Origin: Nitrosomonadales bacterium | GTDB taxonomy: Bacteria; Pseudomonadota; Gammaproteobacteria; Burkholderiales; Gallionellaceae | NCBI GenBank assembly: GCA_016235045.1 | Contig: JACRME010000004.1 | Location: 62,001 to 126,000 of the forward strand | Reading direction: 5' to 3' | DNA length: 64,000 bases | In this document: piece after piece, positions 20,780 to 28,925 of the stretch | Position numbering within the stretch: position 1 is the first letter of the stretch | How the letters are laid out: each line of letters begins with the position of its first letter | Translations under genes and position numbers: made by a program | Notes under the pieces: generated by a model | The model's input: the letters and a program-made list of their open reading frames with translations, nothing else | Databases searched by the model: none | Told to the model about the DNA's origin: nothing

Positions 20780-21258
20780 ACAACTCCCGTCATTCCGGCC
20801 CTTCGACAAGCTCAGGACAGGCTGCCCTTCGGTCAGGCCGGAATCCAGCAAATAAAATAATGCTATTGGCTTTTGCGCTGATGGCAGCTTCCGCGTGGCA
20901 TGAAAGCGTTAATGCAGGCGAACTCGGCCGCCTGTTCTTCACACCGCAACAGCGCCAACAACTGGAATTCCAGGAAACCCGCAGCAGCAACAGCGAGGAC
21001 GGCAGCGAGCGCCGCAACTACATCATGGTCAACGGCGTCGTGCAAAAGAAAGGCGGCAACCGCACGATCTGGGTCAACGGCACCGCGCAAGCCGCCGGAC
21101 AAAGCAACGACAAAGCCCCAGCTACCGTCCCGGTCACCATTCCGGGCAAATCGCAGCCGGTGCAACTCAAGGTCGGGCAACGCTTGATGCTGGATACGCC
21201 GGCGCCGGGTGCGGAAGAACGCAAGCCCGCCAATTCCGCCCCGTCCGAAGACGATTAA
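20776..21258 (+). CDS. MshK-like periplasmic protein with repeat-derived N-terminus
   Basis: 160 residues by the ATGA start at 20776. The signal-peptide-like segment (IMLLAFALMAASAWHESVNA) begins only at codon 28. The 27 codons before it are mostly encoded by a 60-bp dispersed repeat (20789-20848). An internal ATG at 20860 directly before the hydrophobic stretch could be the original start, though no ribosome site is seen there. The mature part has MVNGVVQKKGGNRTIWVNG, a pattern seen in MshK/PilP-like proteins that connect platform and secretin. Assignment is by size, order and this motif. Confidence 0.55.
   Translation: MNNSRHSGPSTSSGQAALRSGRNPANKIMLLAFALMAASAWHESVNAGELGRLFFTPQQRQQLEFQETRSSNSEDGSERRNYIMVNGVVQKKGGNRTIWVNGTAQAAGQSNDKAPATVPVTIPGKSQPVQLKVGQRLMLDTPAPGAEERKPANSAPSEDD
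20789..20848. repeat. 60-bp GTCATTCCGGC repeat inside the MshK-like gene
   Basis: An imperfect inverted repeat with ends GTCATTCCGGC and GCCGGAATCCAG, enclosing CCTTCGACAAGCTCAGGAC and GCTGCCCTTCGG. Its ends match the GTCATACCGGC/GCCGGTATCCAG family seen at 26496, 26580, 32609, 32708 and 52576. Its length is 20 codons, so it keeps the reading frame. Confidence 0.75.
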
Positions 21259-21261
21259 GCC

Positions 21262-22770
21262 ATGTCGTGCGCGCGATTAAATCACGCATTCCATCACCCG
21301 GGCGGCACGCAAAGGGGCGCCGCGTTGATGGTCATGCTGGTCATCATGGTTCTCGGCTTTGCGGCTCTTCTGGTCAAATCGCTCAGTTCGGCAGACATCC
21401 GCAACGAGCGTCAGGCGCAGACATCGGCGGCGCTGGCGCAAGCCAAAGAAGCCTTGATCGGCTACGCCATCACCTACGGCGACATGCCAGGTCACATCGG
21501 CGAAGTACATGGTTACCTGCCCTGCCCGGATTTAAACGGCGGCAACCCGGAAGGAACTGCCGAACCAGTCTGCGGTGCCAAGGACGTAAGCCAGATCGGT
21601 CGCCTGCCATGGAGAACGCTGGTGCTTGCCCCGCTGCGCGACGGGGATGGCGAATGCCTGTGGTATGCAGTCTCGGGCACTTACAAGAACAACCCCAAAA
21701 CTGGCCTGATGAACTGGGACACCAATGGGCAGTTGCAAGCATACGCCATGGACGGCACCCGACTGGACAGCAATAACAACCAGGTCGTTGCCGTCATATT
21801 TGGACCCGGGACAGCACAGGATGGCGAAGACCGGAGCGGCAATACAGCCCCGACCTGCGGTGGCAATTACAATGCAGCAAACTATCTCGATAACGACACC
21901 GTCCACAACATCAACAATGCCGACATCGCGACAGGCAAATTTATTCAGGGCGAAAGGAATGGATTGGTGAACGACAACATGGTCTTCATTACTCGCCAAG
22001 ACCTGTGGAACGCGATGCTGAAGCGGTCCGATTTTGCCGATACGCTGGATCGGTTAACGAAGCGCACGGCTGAATGTTTGGCTGACTATGGCAAACACAA
22101 CGACAACCTTTTGATCGCAGATCCGAATAAGAACAAAAGTCTTCCACGCCCCGCCTTAAGAGTGTTGGCGGACTACGGTCTTAACTCGAACTATGATGAC
22201 ACTCTGAATAATGCTTCATCTCCCTATTATTCGCGGTATTCAGGCCGAATTCCCTATTCGATAGGCTTTTCAAACTCACAAACCGGCAACACAACAATGG
22301 TTGGAGATTTATTAATAGTTGACGAGCCCCCCATAGGTAACCCACCCCGCCCACTTAATGGTCTTGCCTGTCCAACCTACTCAGCAGCTCCCACCTCTGA
22401 ATTGCAACTTCTCTATCCATGGTGGAAAAACTGGAAAGACCACCTGTTTTATGCGCTGTCGAGAGAATACCGCCCCGACAATGACCCGACCGGCCCCTGC
22501 GGCGATTGCGTGAAAGTCGATGGCAGTGCGACTGGGTACGCTGCGATCGTGATGTTCGGCGGCAGCGCACTCTCTGGTGTCAACCGCGCAAGCACCACAA
22601 CAAACAATGCGGAACGCAGTGTCCTCAGCAACTATCTGGAAGTAGCCAATGCCACCAACCATCCCAATGCCGGTGGCGACAGCACCTACCGGACCGATCC
22701 GGCCGGTCCCGCTTTCAACGATGTGCTTTACTGCATCCGCACAGACCTTAGCGTGATCCCATGCCCATAA
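21262..22770 (+). CDS. Large prepilin-like protein, first of two paralogues
   Basis: 502 residues. The N-terminus has a PilX-type class III-like leader and helix (QRGAALMVMLVIMVLGFAAL) instead of the canonical GFTLVE. A long alpha-helix with ALAQAKEALIGYAITYGDMP runs into GYLPCPD, then a large Cys-containing globular part. The C-terminal FNDVLYCIRTDLSVIPCP is rich in cysteine. The LPCP block and the ALIGYAIT segment are shared with the next gene. It is probably a minor or tip component of the pilus or pseudopilus. It overlaps the next gene by ten bases. Confidence 0.68.
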   Translation: MSCARLNHAFHHPGGTQRGAALMVMLVIMVLGFAALLVKSLSSADIRNERQAQTSAALAQAKEALIGYAITYGDMPGHIGEVHGYLPCPDLNGGNPEGTAEPVCGAKDVSQIGRLPWRTLVLAPLRDGDGECLWYAVSGTYKNNPKTGLMNWDTNGQLQAYAMDGTRLDSNNNQVVAVIFGPGTAQDGEDRSGNTAPTCGGNYNAANYLDNDTVHNINNADIATGKFIQGERNGLVNDNMVFITRQDLWNAMLKRSDFADTLDRLTKRTAECLADYGKHNDNLLIADPNKNKSLPRPALRVLADYGLNSNYDDTLNNASSPYYSRYSGRIPYSIGFSNSQTGNTTMVGDLLIVDEPPIGNPPRPLNGLACPTYSAAPTSELQLLYPWWKNWKDHLFYALSREYRPDNDPTGPCGDCVKVDGSATGYAAIVMFGGSALSGVNRASTTTNNAERSVLSNYLEVANATNHPNAGGDSTYRTDPAGPAFNDVLYCIRTDLSVIPCP

Positions 22771-23558
22771 CGTCAGCCAGGTTCTCATTCATTGCCAACC
22801 GCGGTTTCACTCTGGTCGAAATAGCCATTGTGATACTCATCGTCACGCTATTGCTGACCGGATTGATACCAACCATATCCAGCCAGATCGAGCAACGTCA
22901 AACAAATGAGACGCGGAAGCAACTGGACGAAATCCGGGACTCGCTTTTGGGTTTCGCGGTAACCCAGGGCAGGTTGCCTTGCCCGGCCAGCGACACCAGC
23001 AACGGCAAGGAGAGTTTTTGCACAAATGCTTTGGGGGCGTGTGGCGCAGAAATTTTCTTTCCGGCAGCACTTCCAATCCACGGGCGCTGCGCCAAACCCT
23101 ACGACGGTCTGGTGCCTGCCGTAACCATTGGCATCACGCAAACCGACGACGAGGGTTATATGCTGGACGGCTGGTCTAACCGCATTCATTATGCCGTTAC
23201 CATTGCAAACAACAACGCCTTCACCAAAGCCAACGGGATGAAAGCCCTCGGTATGGTCGCGCTGGCTCCCGATCTTTTTGTATGCGCCAGCGCCACGGGT
23301 CTCCCGGCATTTCCGTCTGCCGACTGCGGCGCCGCCACCATCCTCACCAGCAATGGCGTGACCGTGATTTATTCGGTTGGAATGAAACCGGTTGCCGGAG
23401 GAATCGATGAGGCGGCAAATCTGAATGACGATCAGGTGTTCGTGAACCATGTTCCCAGCCCGGCAACCGCACCCAACGGGGAATTCGACGATATCGTCAC
23501 CTGGATATCCCCGAATATTTTGTTCAACCGCATGGTCATGGCTGGCCAGTTGCCCTGA
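22761..23558 (+). CDS. Prepilin-type protein, second of two paralogues
   Basis: 265 residues with a canonical type IV prepilin/pseudopilin leader: NRGFTLVEIAIVILIV, where cleavage would fall between Gly and Phe and Glu5 is present. The helix is followed by LLGFAVTQGRLPCPAS, parallel to the previous protein, and a C-terminus FDDIVTWISPNILFNRMVMAG. No small major pilin of the usual 140-180 residues is present in the locus. It should be processed by a prepilin peptidase encoded elsewhere. Confidence 0.8.
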   Translation: MPITSARFSFIANRGFTLVEIAIVILIVTLLLTGLIPTISSQIEQRQTNETRKQLDEIRDSLLGFAVTQGRLPCPASDTSNGKESFCTNALGACGAEIFFPAALPIHGRCAKPYDGLVPAVTIGITQTDDEGYMLDGWSNRIHYAVTIANNNAFTKANGMKALGMVALAPDLFVCASATGLPAFPSADCGAATILTSNGVTVIYSVGMKPVAGGIDEAANLNDDQVFVNHVPSPATAPNGEFDDIVTWISPNILFNRMVMAGQLP

Positions 23559-23577
23559 ACTTCGAGCCAGTCCAACC

Positions 23578-24207
23578 ATGATGCGCCTCTCCCTGCTTGC
23601 CCTGTTGACCCTGCTATTCGCTCCGGCGGCCAGCGCCGCCGGGCAAACCATTGCGGGCACCGTGGTGCAGATACGCGGGGCGGCATTTGCCAACCATCTT
23701 TCCTCTTCCGAAAGCCTGGCCAAGGGCACCAAAGTGCTGATCGGCGACCGCATCGTGACCGGTCGCAATGCGCGTCTGGCGTTGAAAATGAAGGATGGCG
23801 CCGTATTGACGCTGGGAGCGGACACCGAATTCGCCATCAACGAATACCGCTACTCGCCGCGCAAGAAGCAAGGATCGGCCAGCCTGGAATTGATCAAGGG
23901 CGCATTCCGCGCGGTGACCGGCGCCATCGGCAAGCTCAAGGGGCGCGATTTCAAGGTCAAGACCGCGGCGGGCGTGATCGGCATCCGAGGCACCGATTTC
24001 TGGGGCGGATTCCATTTCTCCGAGGCACTGGATGTCGCCCTGCTCGGCGGCGCGGGCATCTACATTGAAAACGCGGCGGGACGCATCGAGATCACCCAGC
24101 CGGGTGACGGCACCACGGTGCAGAACGCCAACACCGCCCCCTCCGCTCCGGTGCACTGGGGCGACCAGAAGCTGAATGCGGCGAAACAGTCGGTGTCCTG
24201 GGATTAG
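23578..24207 (+). CDS. Secreted FecR-domain protein
   Basis: 209 residues with a signal peptide (RLSLLALLTLLFAPAASA). The mature part is a FecR domain: IAGTVVQIRGAA, LAKGTKVLIGDRIVTG, GAVLTLGADTEFAINEY, GAFRAVTGAIG and TAAGVIGIRGTDFW. Unlike the sigma-factor sensor FecR, this is the small exported form that lacks a cytoplasmic anti-sigma part. Its function is unknown. It lies 19 bases after the prepilin gene and is the last gene of the locus, so it may act at the cell surface with the pilus. Confidence 0.82.
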   Translation: MMRLSLLALLTLLFAPAASAAGQTIAGTVVQIRGAAFANHLSSSESLAKGTKVLIGDRIVTGRNARLALKMKDGAVLTLGADTEFAINEYRYSPRKKQGSASLELIKGAFRAVTGAIGKLKGRDFKVKTAAGVIGIRGTDFWGGFHFSEALDVALLGGAGIYIENAAGRIEITQPGDGTTVQNANTAPSAPVHWGDQKLNAAKQSVSWD

Positions 24208-24273
24208 GAAACGGGGGCTGTTGCATCACCCTTGGATCAGGCGTGTCTCCACGTTGTGCCTTGCTGCATTACC

Positions 24274-24331
24274 GTAGGAGCCCGATTTATCGGGCGAATA
24301 GAAATTTTCGCGCAATGAATTGCGTTCCTAC
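24274..24331. repeat. REP element at the 3' end of the RAYT gene
   Basis: A double hairpin with outer ends GTAGGAGC and GTTCCTAC, an inner CCCGAT-TTAT-CGGGC stem and a GCGCAAT-GA-ATTGCG stem. It overlaps the stop codon of the transposase gene by four bases. A near-identical copy lies at 24851-24910. Confidence 0.85.
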
Positions 24332-24780
24332 AGCCATATCGCATCCCAATGCGGGTATTCACCAGCGCTCTTAGCCAAACCAGAGCGCAACGGGTTAGCT
24401 ATGATGTAACGGGCAATGTCACGCACATCTTCGTCGTCGCGTAATGCATGGTCATGAAATCCCCTCTGCCAAATCCGCTGTCCAAGAATACGCGATACCT
24501 TGGCTTTGAATAGACGGACGCTTTCGGGCAAGTTTCCACCATCCCCAAGTTGAAGCAACCAATGGATATGATCGGGCATGACGACAAAGGCCAAAGCTTG
24601 TGCATGACGCACAACATCCTTGTCATGGAAACACCGTATCACCAGACGTGCGGCGGCAAAGGAAACAAAAACCGGTTTGCGAGATGCGGCGACGATAGTC
24701 ACCAAATAGGCATGGTTGGGCAGGGAAACGCGGCCTTTGCGAAGGTTCTTTCCATGGGGTTGTTTTGCCGCATCGTCCAT
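24328..24780 (-). CDS. REP-associated tyrosine transposase (RAYT)
   Basis: About 150 residues from the ATG at 24780 (a GTG at 24831 would add 17 residues made partly of REP-like DNA). The Y1-HUH motif is VMPDHIHWLL, where His-Ile-His binds the metal. The candidate nucleophile Tyr lies in ARYIIANPLRSGL. The block LRKGRVSLPNHAYLVT is typical of the family. RAYTs are single-copy relatives of IS200/IS605 transposases that recognise REP palindromes. It is flanked by two REPs in the same orientation, the classic self-mobilising arrangement. Confidence 0.88.
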   Translation of the reverse strand: MDDAAKQPHGKNLRKGRVSLPNHAYLVTIVAASRKPVFVSFAAARLVIRCFHDKDVVRHAQALAFVVMPDHIHWLLQLGDGGNLPESVRLFKAKVSRILGQRIWQRGFHDHALRDDEDVRDIARYIIANPLRSGLAKSAGEYPHWDAIWL

Positions 24781-24850
24781 GACGAAAGCCTCTCGTATGA
24801 ATCGAACAACATTCGCGCAAATAAATTGCACTCCTGCAAATCGCTACAAC

Positions 24851-24910
24851 GTAGGAGCCCGATTCATCGGGCGATTTTGAAATTATCGCGCAATGAATTG
24901 CGCTCCTACA
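24851..24910. repeat. REP element at the 5' side of the RAYT gene
   Basis: A 60-bp copy with outer ends GTAGGAGC and GCTCCTAC, inner CCCGAT-TCAT-CGGGC and GCGCAAT-GA-ATTGCGC. A partial third copy (GCGCAAATAAATTGCACTCC) lies at about 24816-24835, within the long-start version of the transposase gene. Confidence 0.85.
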
Positions 24911-24911
24911 A

Positions 24912-25023
24912 CTACGCGCGCCGCCAAGTCGTGCCGGCGGGGGTATCTTCCAGCACGATTCCAGCTTTCAGTAGTTCAGAGCGTCCAATATGGATTGTTA
25001 CGGCGTCGAAACGTGCAAAGATA
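24912..25023 (-). pseudogene. Duplicate of the cysS 3' end
   Basis: A diverged second copy of the cysS tail on the same strand, directly downstream of the real stop. It encodes FARFDAVTIHIGRSELLKAG and then IVLEDTPAGTTWRRA plus a stop. The real CysS ends [14 protein letters not shown] and GTTWRRA. There is no start codon or ribosome site. It may be the tail of an older cysS copy displaced by recombination or a local duplication. Confidence 0.7.
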
Positions 25024-26475
25024 TCAGGCACGCCGCCAAGTCGTACCCTGCGCAGTATCTTCCAGCACGATTCCAGCTTCCAGCAATTCCTTGCGGATAC
25101 GGTCGGCTTCGGCGAAGTTCTTTGCTTTCTTGGCGGCGATGCGGGCTTCGATCTGGGCGTTGATCGCGGCATCATCCATCCCGCCATCACTTGAGTCACC
25201 CTGCAGGAATTGCTGTGCGTCACGCTGCAGCAGGCCGAGTACGCCCGCCAGCGCCTTGAGTTGTGCTGCTGCCTGCGCAGACTGATTGCGGTTCACTTCG
25301 TTGGCAAGGTCGAACAGCACAGCGACGGCTTCGGGGGTGTTGAGGTCGTCGTCCATGGCGGCTTTGAAGCGGGCGGCGTAGGGGGTGTTCCAGTCAACAA
25401 CACCCTCTCCCTCAATCCCTCTCCCACTTGTGGGAGAGGGAAGCTGATTCCCCTCTCCCGCTTGCGGGAGAGGGGCCTGGGGAGAGGGAACTCCCTTCAG
25501 CGCCGTATAGAGCCGCGTCAGCGCCCCCTTCGCATCGTCCAGATGCTGGTCTGAATAATTCAGCGGGCTGCGGTAGTGCGCGCGCAGGATGAAGAAGCGC
25601 ACCACTTCGGCGTCGTATTTTTTCAGCACTTCGCGGATGGTGAAGAAGTTGCCCAGGCTCTTGGACATCTTCTCGTTGTCCACGCGCACGAAGCCGTTGT
25701 GCATCCAGTAGTTCACGAACTGGCACTGGTGCGCACCTTCGCTCTGGGCGATTTCGTTTTCGTGGTGGGGGAACTGCAGGTCGGCACCGCCGCCGTGGAT
25801 GTCAAAATGCTTGCCCAGCAGTTCCGAGCCCATCGCGGAACACTCGAGGTGCCAGCCGGGACGGCCCTTGCCCCACTTGGAATCCCATTTCACCTCGTCC
25901 GCTTCGCTGTCCTTGGCGTGCTTCCACAGCACGAAGTCGAGCGGATCGTTCTTGTCCGAGGCGACTTCCACGCGCTCACCGGCGCGCAGGTCTTCCAGCG
26001 ATTTACCGGAAAGCTTGCCGTAGCCGTCGAACTTGCGCACGGCGTAATTCACGTCGCCGTCCGCCGCCTGGTAGGCCAGGCCGTTCTTTTCCAGTTGCGC
26101 GATCATGTCCAGCATCTGCGGCACGAATTGCGTCGCGCGCGGCTCGTGGTCGGGGCGTTGCACCCCCAGCGCGTCGGCATCCTGGTGCATCGCGTCGATG
26201 AAGCGCTGCGTGAGCGTATGGATGGATTCCTTGTTCTCGGACGCGCGCTTGATGATCTTGTCGTCGATGTCGGTGATGTTGCGCACGTAGGTGACGTCAT
26301 ATCCGCTCGCCTTGAGCCAGCGGTAAACCATGTCGAACACCACCATCACGCGCGCATGGCCCAGGTGGCAGTAGTCGTACACCGTCATGCCGCACACGTA
26401 CATCCGGACTTTGTTGGGCTCGATCGGTTTGAAGTCCTGCTTGTCGCGGGCGAGGGTGTTGTAGATTTTCAGCAT
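25024..26475 (-). CDS. cysS: Cysteinyl-tRNA synthetase with repeat-encoded insertion
   Basis: 483 residues; the usual length is about 460. HIGH is present as CHLGHARVM with the zinc Cys in [12 protein letters not shown]; further zinc ligands lie in WHLECSAMG and [17 protein letters not shown] is EKMSKSLGN. The enzyme charges tRNA-Cys. Near residues 329-358, between the [16 protein letters not shown] helix and [20 protein letters not shown], there is an insert ([20 protein letters not shown] and [10 protein letters not shown]) encoded by the CCCTCTCCC palindromic repeat. It keeps the frame and lies at a surface loop before the anticodon-binding helix bundle, so the enzyme is probably active. 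Confidence 0.94.
   Translation of the reverse strand: MLKIYNTLARDKQDFKPIEPNKVRMYVCGMTVYDYCHLGHARVMVVFDMVYRWLKASGYDVTYVRNITDIDDKIIKRASENKESIHTLTQRFIDAMHQDADALGVQRPDHEPRATQFVPQMLDMIAQLEKNGLAYQAADGDVNYAVRKFDGYGKLSGKSLEDLRAGERVEVASDKNDPLDFVLWKHAKDSEADEVKWDSKWGKGRPGWHLECSAMGSELLGKHFDIHGGGADLQFPHHENEIAQSEGAHQCQFVNYWMHNGFVRVDNEKMSKSLGNFFTIREVLKKYDAEVVRFFILRAHYRSPLNYSDQHLDDAKGALTRLYTALKGVPSPQAPLPQAGEGNQLPSPTSGRGIEGEGVVDWNTPYAARFKAAMDDDLNTPEAVAVLFDLANEVNRNQSAQAAAQLKALAGVLGLLQRDAQQFLQGDSSDGGMDDAAINAQIEARIAAKKAKNFAEADRIRKELLEAGIVLEDTAQGTTWRRA
25402..25490. repeat. CCCTCTCCC palindromic repeat inside cysS
   Basis: Two palindromes in tandem: CTCTCCCAC-TT-GTGGGAGAG and CTCTCCCGC-TT-GCGGGAGAG, flanked by CCCTCTCCC and GGGGAGAGGG. 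It is translated as about 30 residues of the cysS protein without a stop in that frame. Confidence 0.85.
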
Positions 26476-26495
26476 TTCCGGTTTTTACCTGTGCC

Positions 26496-26606
26496 GTCAT
26501 ACCGGCGCAGGCCGGTATCCAGCGGGTTCATTTAATATGCAGTTGGTTTTGTCCGCGCTTTGCGCGGGTTATTTTTTCACTGGATACCGGCCTACGCCGG
26601 TATGAC
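26496..26606. repeat. Pair of GTCATACCGGC repeats, inverted, around a hairpin
   Basis: One 27-bp unit GTCATACCGGC...GCCGGTATCCAG at 26496-26522 and its inverse CTGGATACCGGC...GCCGGTATGAC at 26580-26606. Between them lies a CCGCGC-TTT-GCGCGG hairpin followed by a T tract (26553-26577), which could end transcription on the + strand. The same repeat pair flanks 32609-32734. The unit resembles the short inverted dRS3-type repeats of Neisseria in style. Confidence 0.8.
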
Positions 26607-26621
26607 GGCTTTCATCCAAAA

Positions 26622-27071
26622 CTACGAGCCGCGCACCAGCAACACCGGCATGTTCGCCGTGCGCATCACGCCTTCGGCCACGCTACCCATCAGCAAATGG
26701 TTGATCCCTTTGCGTCCATGCGTTCCGATCACCAGCAAATCGGCCAGCCATTGCTCGGCTTCCTGGCTGATCACGGCGCCAATGCGCCCTTTGTAGTCTT
26801 CAACCAGCCTGGTCTCCACCTCGACCCCGGACTCCGCCACGCTCGCCCTGTCCTGCTGCAGCAATTGCTTGCCTGCATCGATGAACGCTTGCGTCACTTC
26901 CTCGATCGGAAACGGCGTCATCCCGTCCGCATTCCAGACGACCGGCATTTCCTCGCAGACATAAAGCAGCAGCAGCGTCGAATTCATCACCTTGGCGAGT
27001 TTGACGGCCTCGTTCATGGCAATTTTCGAGGTTTCGCTTCCATCCACGGCAACGGCAATTCGTTTGTACAT
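26622..27071 (-). CDS. Universal stress protein
   Basis: 149 residues, one Usp domain: MYKRIAVAVDGSETSKIAMN at the N-terminus, then the ATP-binding type motif near the end, VIGTHGRKGINHLLMGSVAE, followed by LLVRGS. The G-2x-G-9x-G(S) pattern marks the nucleotide-binding subgroup. It is a cytoplasmic stress-linked protein of unspecified role. It lies between glnS and cysS on the same strand with a 12-base gap after glnS. Confidence 0.9.
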   Translation of the reverse strand: MYKRIAVAVDGSETSKIAMNEAVKLAKVMNSTLLLLYVCEEMPVVWNADGMTPFPIEEVTQAFIDAGKQLLQQDRASVAESGVEVETRLVEDYKGRIGAVISQEAEQWLADLLVIGTHGRKGINHLLMGSVAEGVMRTANMPVLLVRGS

Positions 27072-27082
27072 GCGAACCTCCT

Positions 27083-28762
27083 TCAGCTTTGCTCTTTCGC
27101 CCAGGAATCGCGCAGCGTTACTGTGCGATTGAATACCAGCTTGCCGCCGGGTTGATGGTCGCGACGGTCGGTCACAAAATAGCCCAGACGCTCGAACTGG
27201 TAGCGCGTTTCCGGCGCGGCATCGCGCACGGCGGCTTCCACCCAGCCCTGCACCACGGTGAGCGAGGCCGGGTTCAGGTGGGTGCAGAAATCCACGTCCT
27301 TGTCGGCATCCGGTTCCGGCACGTTGAACAGGCGGTCGTACAGGCGTATCTCCGCGGGCAAGGCATGTTCGCGCGACAGGAAGTGGATCACGCCCTTGAC
27401 CTTGCGGCCTTCCGGATTCTTGCCCAGCGTGTCGTGGTCAATGCTGCACTTGAGTTCGACCACCTTGCCGGATGCATCCTTCACCGCCTCGTCGCAGCGC
27501 ATCACGTAGCTATGGCGCAGGCGGATTTCGCCGCCGAGGGTGAGGCGCTTCCAGCCGGGCGGCGGCACTTCAGCGAAATCGTCGGCCTCGATGAGCAGTG
27601 AGTTGCCGAACGGCACGACGCGCTTGCCCAGTTCCGGCATGTTGGGATGGAAATCCGCTTCGCGCGCCTGCGCGCCTTCGGCGTTGGTGATGGTCACCTT
27701 GAGCGGGTTGATGATCGCCATCACGCGCGGGGCGCGCAGCTCCAGGTCTTCGCGGATTGCACCCTCCATGATCGCCATGTCGACGACGTTCTCGCTCTTG
27801 GACACGCCGACGCGCTTGGCAAATTCGCGGATGCCTTCGGGCGTGTAGCCGCGCCTTCTCATGCCGGAGATGGTGGGCATGCGCGGGTCATCCCAGCCGC
27901 TCACCTTCTTCTCGTTCACCAGTTGCAGCAGCTTGCGCTTGCTGGTGATGGTGTAGTGCAGTTCCAGCCGCGAGAACTCGTACTGGCGCGGGTGGCAGGG
28001 GATGGTGATGTTGTCCAACACCCAGTCGTAGAGCGGGCGGTGGTCTTCGAACTCCAGCGTGCAGATGGAATGGGTGATGCCTTCCAGCGCGTCGGAGATG
28101 CAATGGGTGTAGTCGTACATCGGGTAGATGCACCACTTGTCGCCGGTGCGGATGTGGTGGGAGCGTTTGATGCGGTAGATGACAGGGTCGCGCATGTTGA
28201 TGTTGGGCGAGGCCATGTCGATCTTGGCGCGCAGCACCATGCTGCCGTCAGCGAACTCGCCGTTCCTCATGCGGGTAAACAGGTCGAGATTTTCCTTTGC
28301 CGCACGGTCGCGGTTGGGGCTGTTCTTGCCGGGCTGGGTCAGCGTGCCGCGGTATTCGCGCATCTGTTCCGGCGTGAGGTCGTCCACGTAGGCGAGGCCT
28401 TTGTTGATCAATTCCACCGCGTAGTCGTACAAAGCATCGAAATAATCCGACGCCCAGCGCACCGGGCCGTTCCATTCGAAACCCAGCCAGCGCACGTCGT
28501 CCTGGATGGATTGCGCGTATTCCTCGCTTTCCTTTTCCGGGTTGGTGTCGTCGAAGCGCAGGTTGCACTTGCCGTTGTAGTCCCTGGCCAGCCCGAAGTT
28601 GAGGCAGATGGATTTGGCGTGACCGACATGCAAATAACCGTTCGGCTCGGGCGGGAAACGGGTGACGATGTTCTGGTGTTTGCCGCTGGCGAGGTCGCCG
28701 TCGATGATCGTACGGATGAAATTGGAGACGGGGGCGGGAGTGGTGGGCGCGTTGCTGCTCAT
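27083..28762 (-). CDS. glnS: Glutaminyl-tRNA synthetase
   Basis: 559 residues from the ATG at 28762 ([20 protein letters not shown]); longer in-frame upstream reading is not conserved. HIGH is [10 protein letters not shown] after RFPPEPN; the KMSKS-like loop is [12 protein letters not shown]; the anticodon-binding beta barrels follow ([20 protein letters not shown]). It charges tRNA-Gln directly, so this lineage need not make Gln-tRNA by transamidation. Length is normal for the GlnRS of proteobacteria. A 163-bp spacer separates it from the divergent TPR gene. Confidence 0.96.
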   Translation of the reverse strand: MSSNAPTTPAPVSNFIRTIIDGDLASGKHQNIVTRFPPEPNGYLHVGHAKSICLNFGLARDYNGKCNLRFDDTNPEKESEEYAQSIQDDVRWLGFEWNGPVRWASDYFDALYDYAVELINKGLAYVDDLTPEQMREYRGTLTQPGKNSPNRDRAAKENLDLFTRMRNGEFADGSMVLRAKIDMASPNINMRDPVIYRIKRSHHIRTGDKWCIYPMYDYTHCISDALEGITHSICTLEFEDHRPLYDWVLDNITIPCHPRQYEFSRLELHYTITSKRKLLQLVNEKKVSGWDDPRMPTISGMRRRGYTPEGIREFAKRVGVSKSENVVDMAIMEGAIREDLELRAPRVMAIINPLKVTITNAEGAQAREADFHPNMPELGKRVVPFGNSLLIEADDFAEVPPPGWKRLTLGGEIRLRHSYVMRCDEAVKDASGKVVELKCSIDHDTLGKNPEGRKVKGVIHFLSREHALPAEIRLYDRLFNVPEPDADKDVDFCTHLNPASLTVVQGWVEAAVRDAAPETRYQFERLGYFVTDRRDHQPGGKLVFNRTVTLRDSWAKEQS

Positions 28763-28925
28763 TTTTTGGTCAAAAAAGTGTCGGCGATGAAGGATTGGAA
28801 TTCTACCCGAAAACCGCCGCGGCCACGCCGTGGCGCTTCCTGTGTAAGCCTGCCGCTTATTTGGTAGAATCGCGCACTCTCTGAATCGGCGAAAGCCTTT
28901 CAATTTATCAGGAAATTACCACACG

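Noticed and set aside
24274-24910. CRISPR array suggested by two similar 60-bp repeats
   Set aside because: Only two full units, each an internal palindrome pair, flanking a RAYT gene; no regular spacers and no cas genes.
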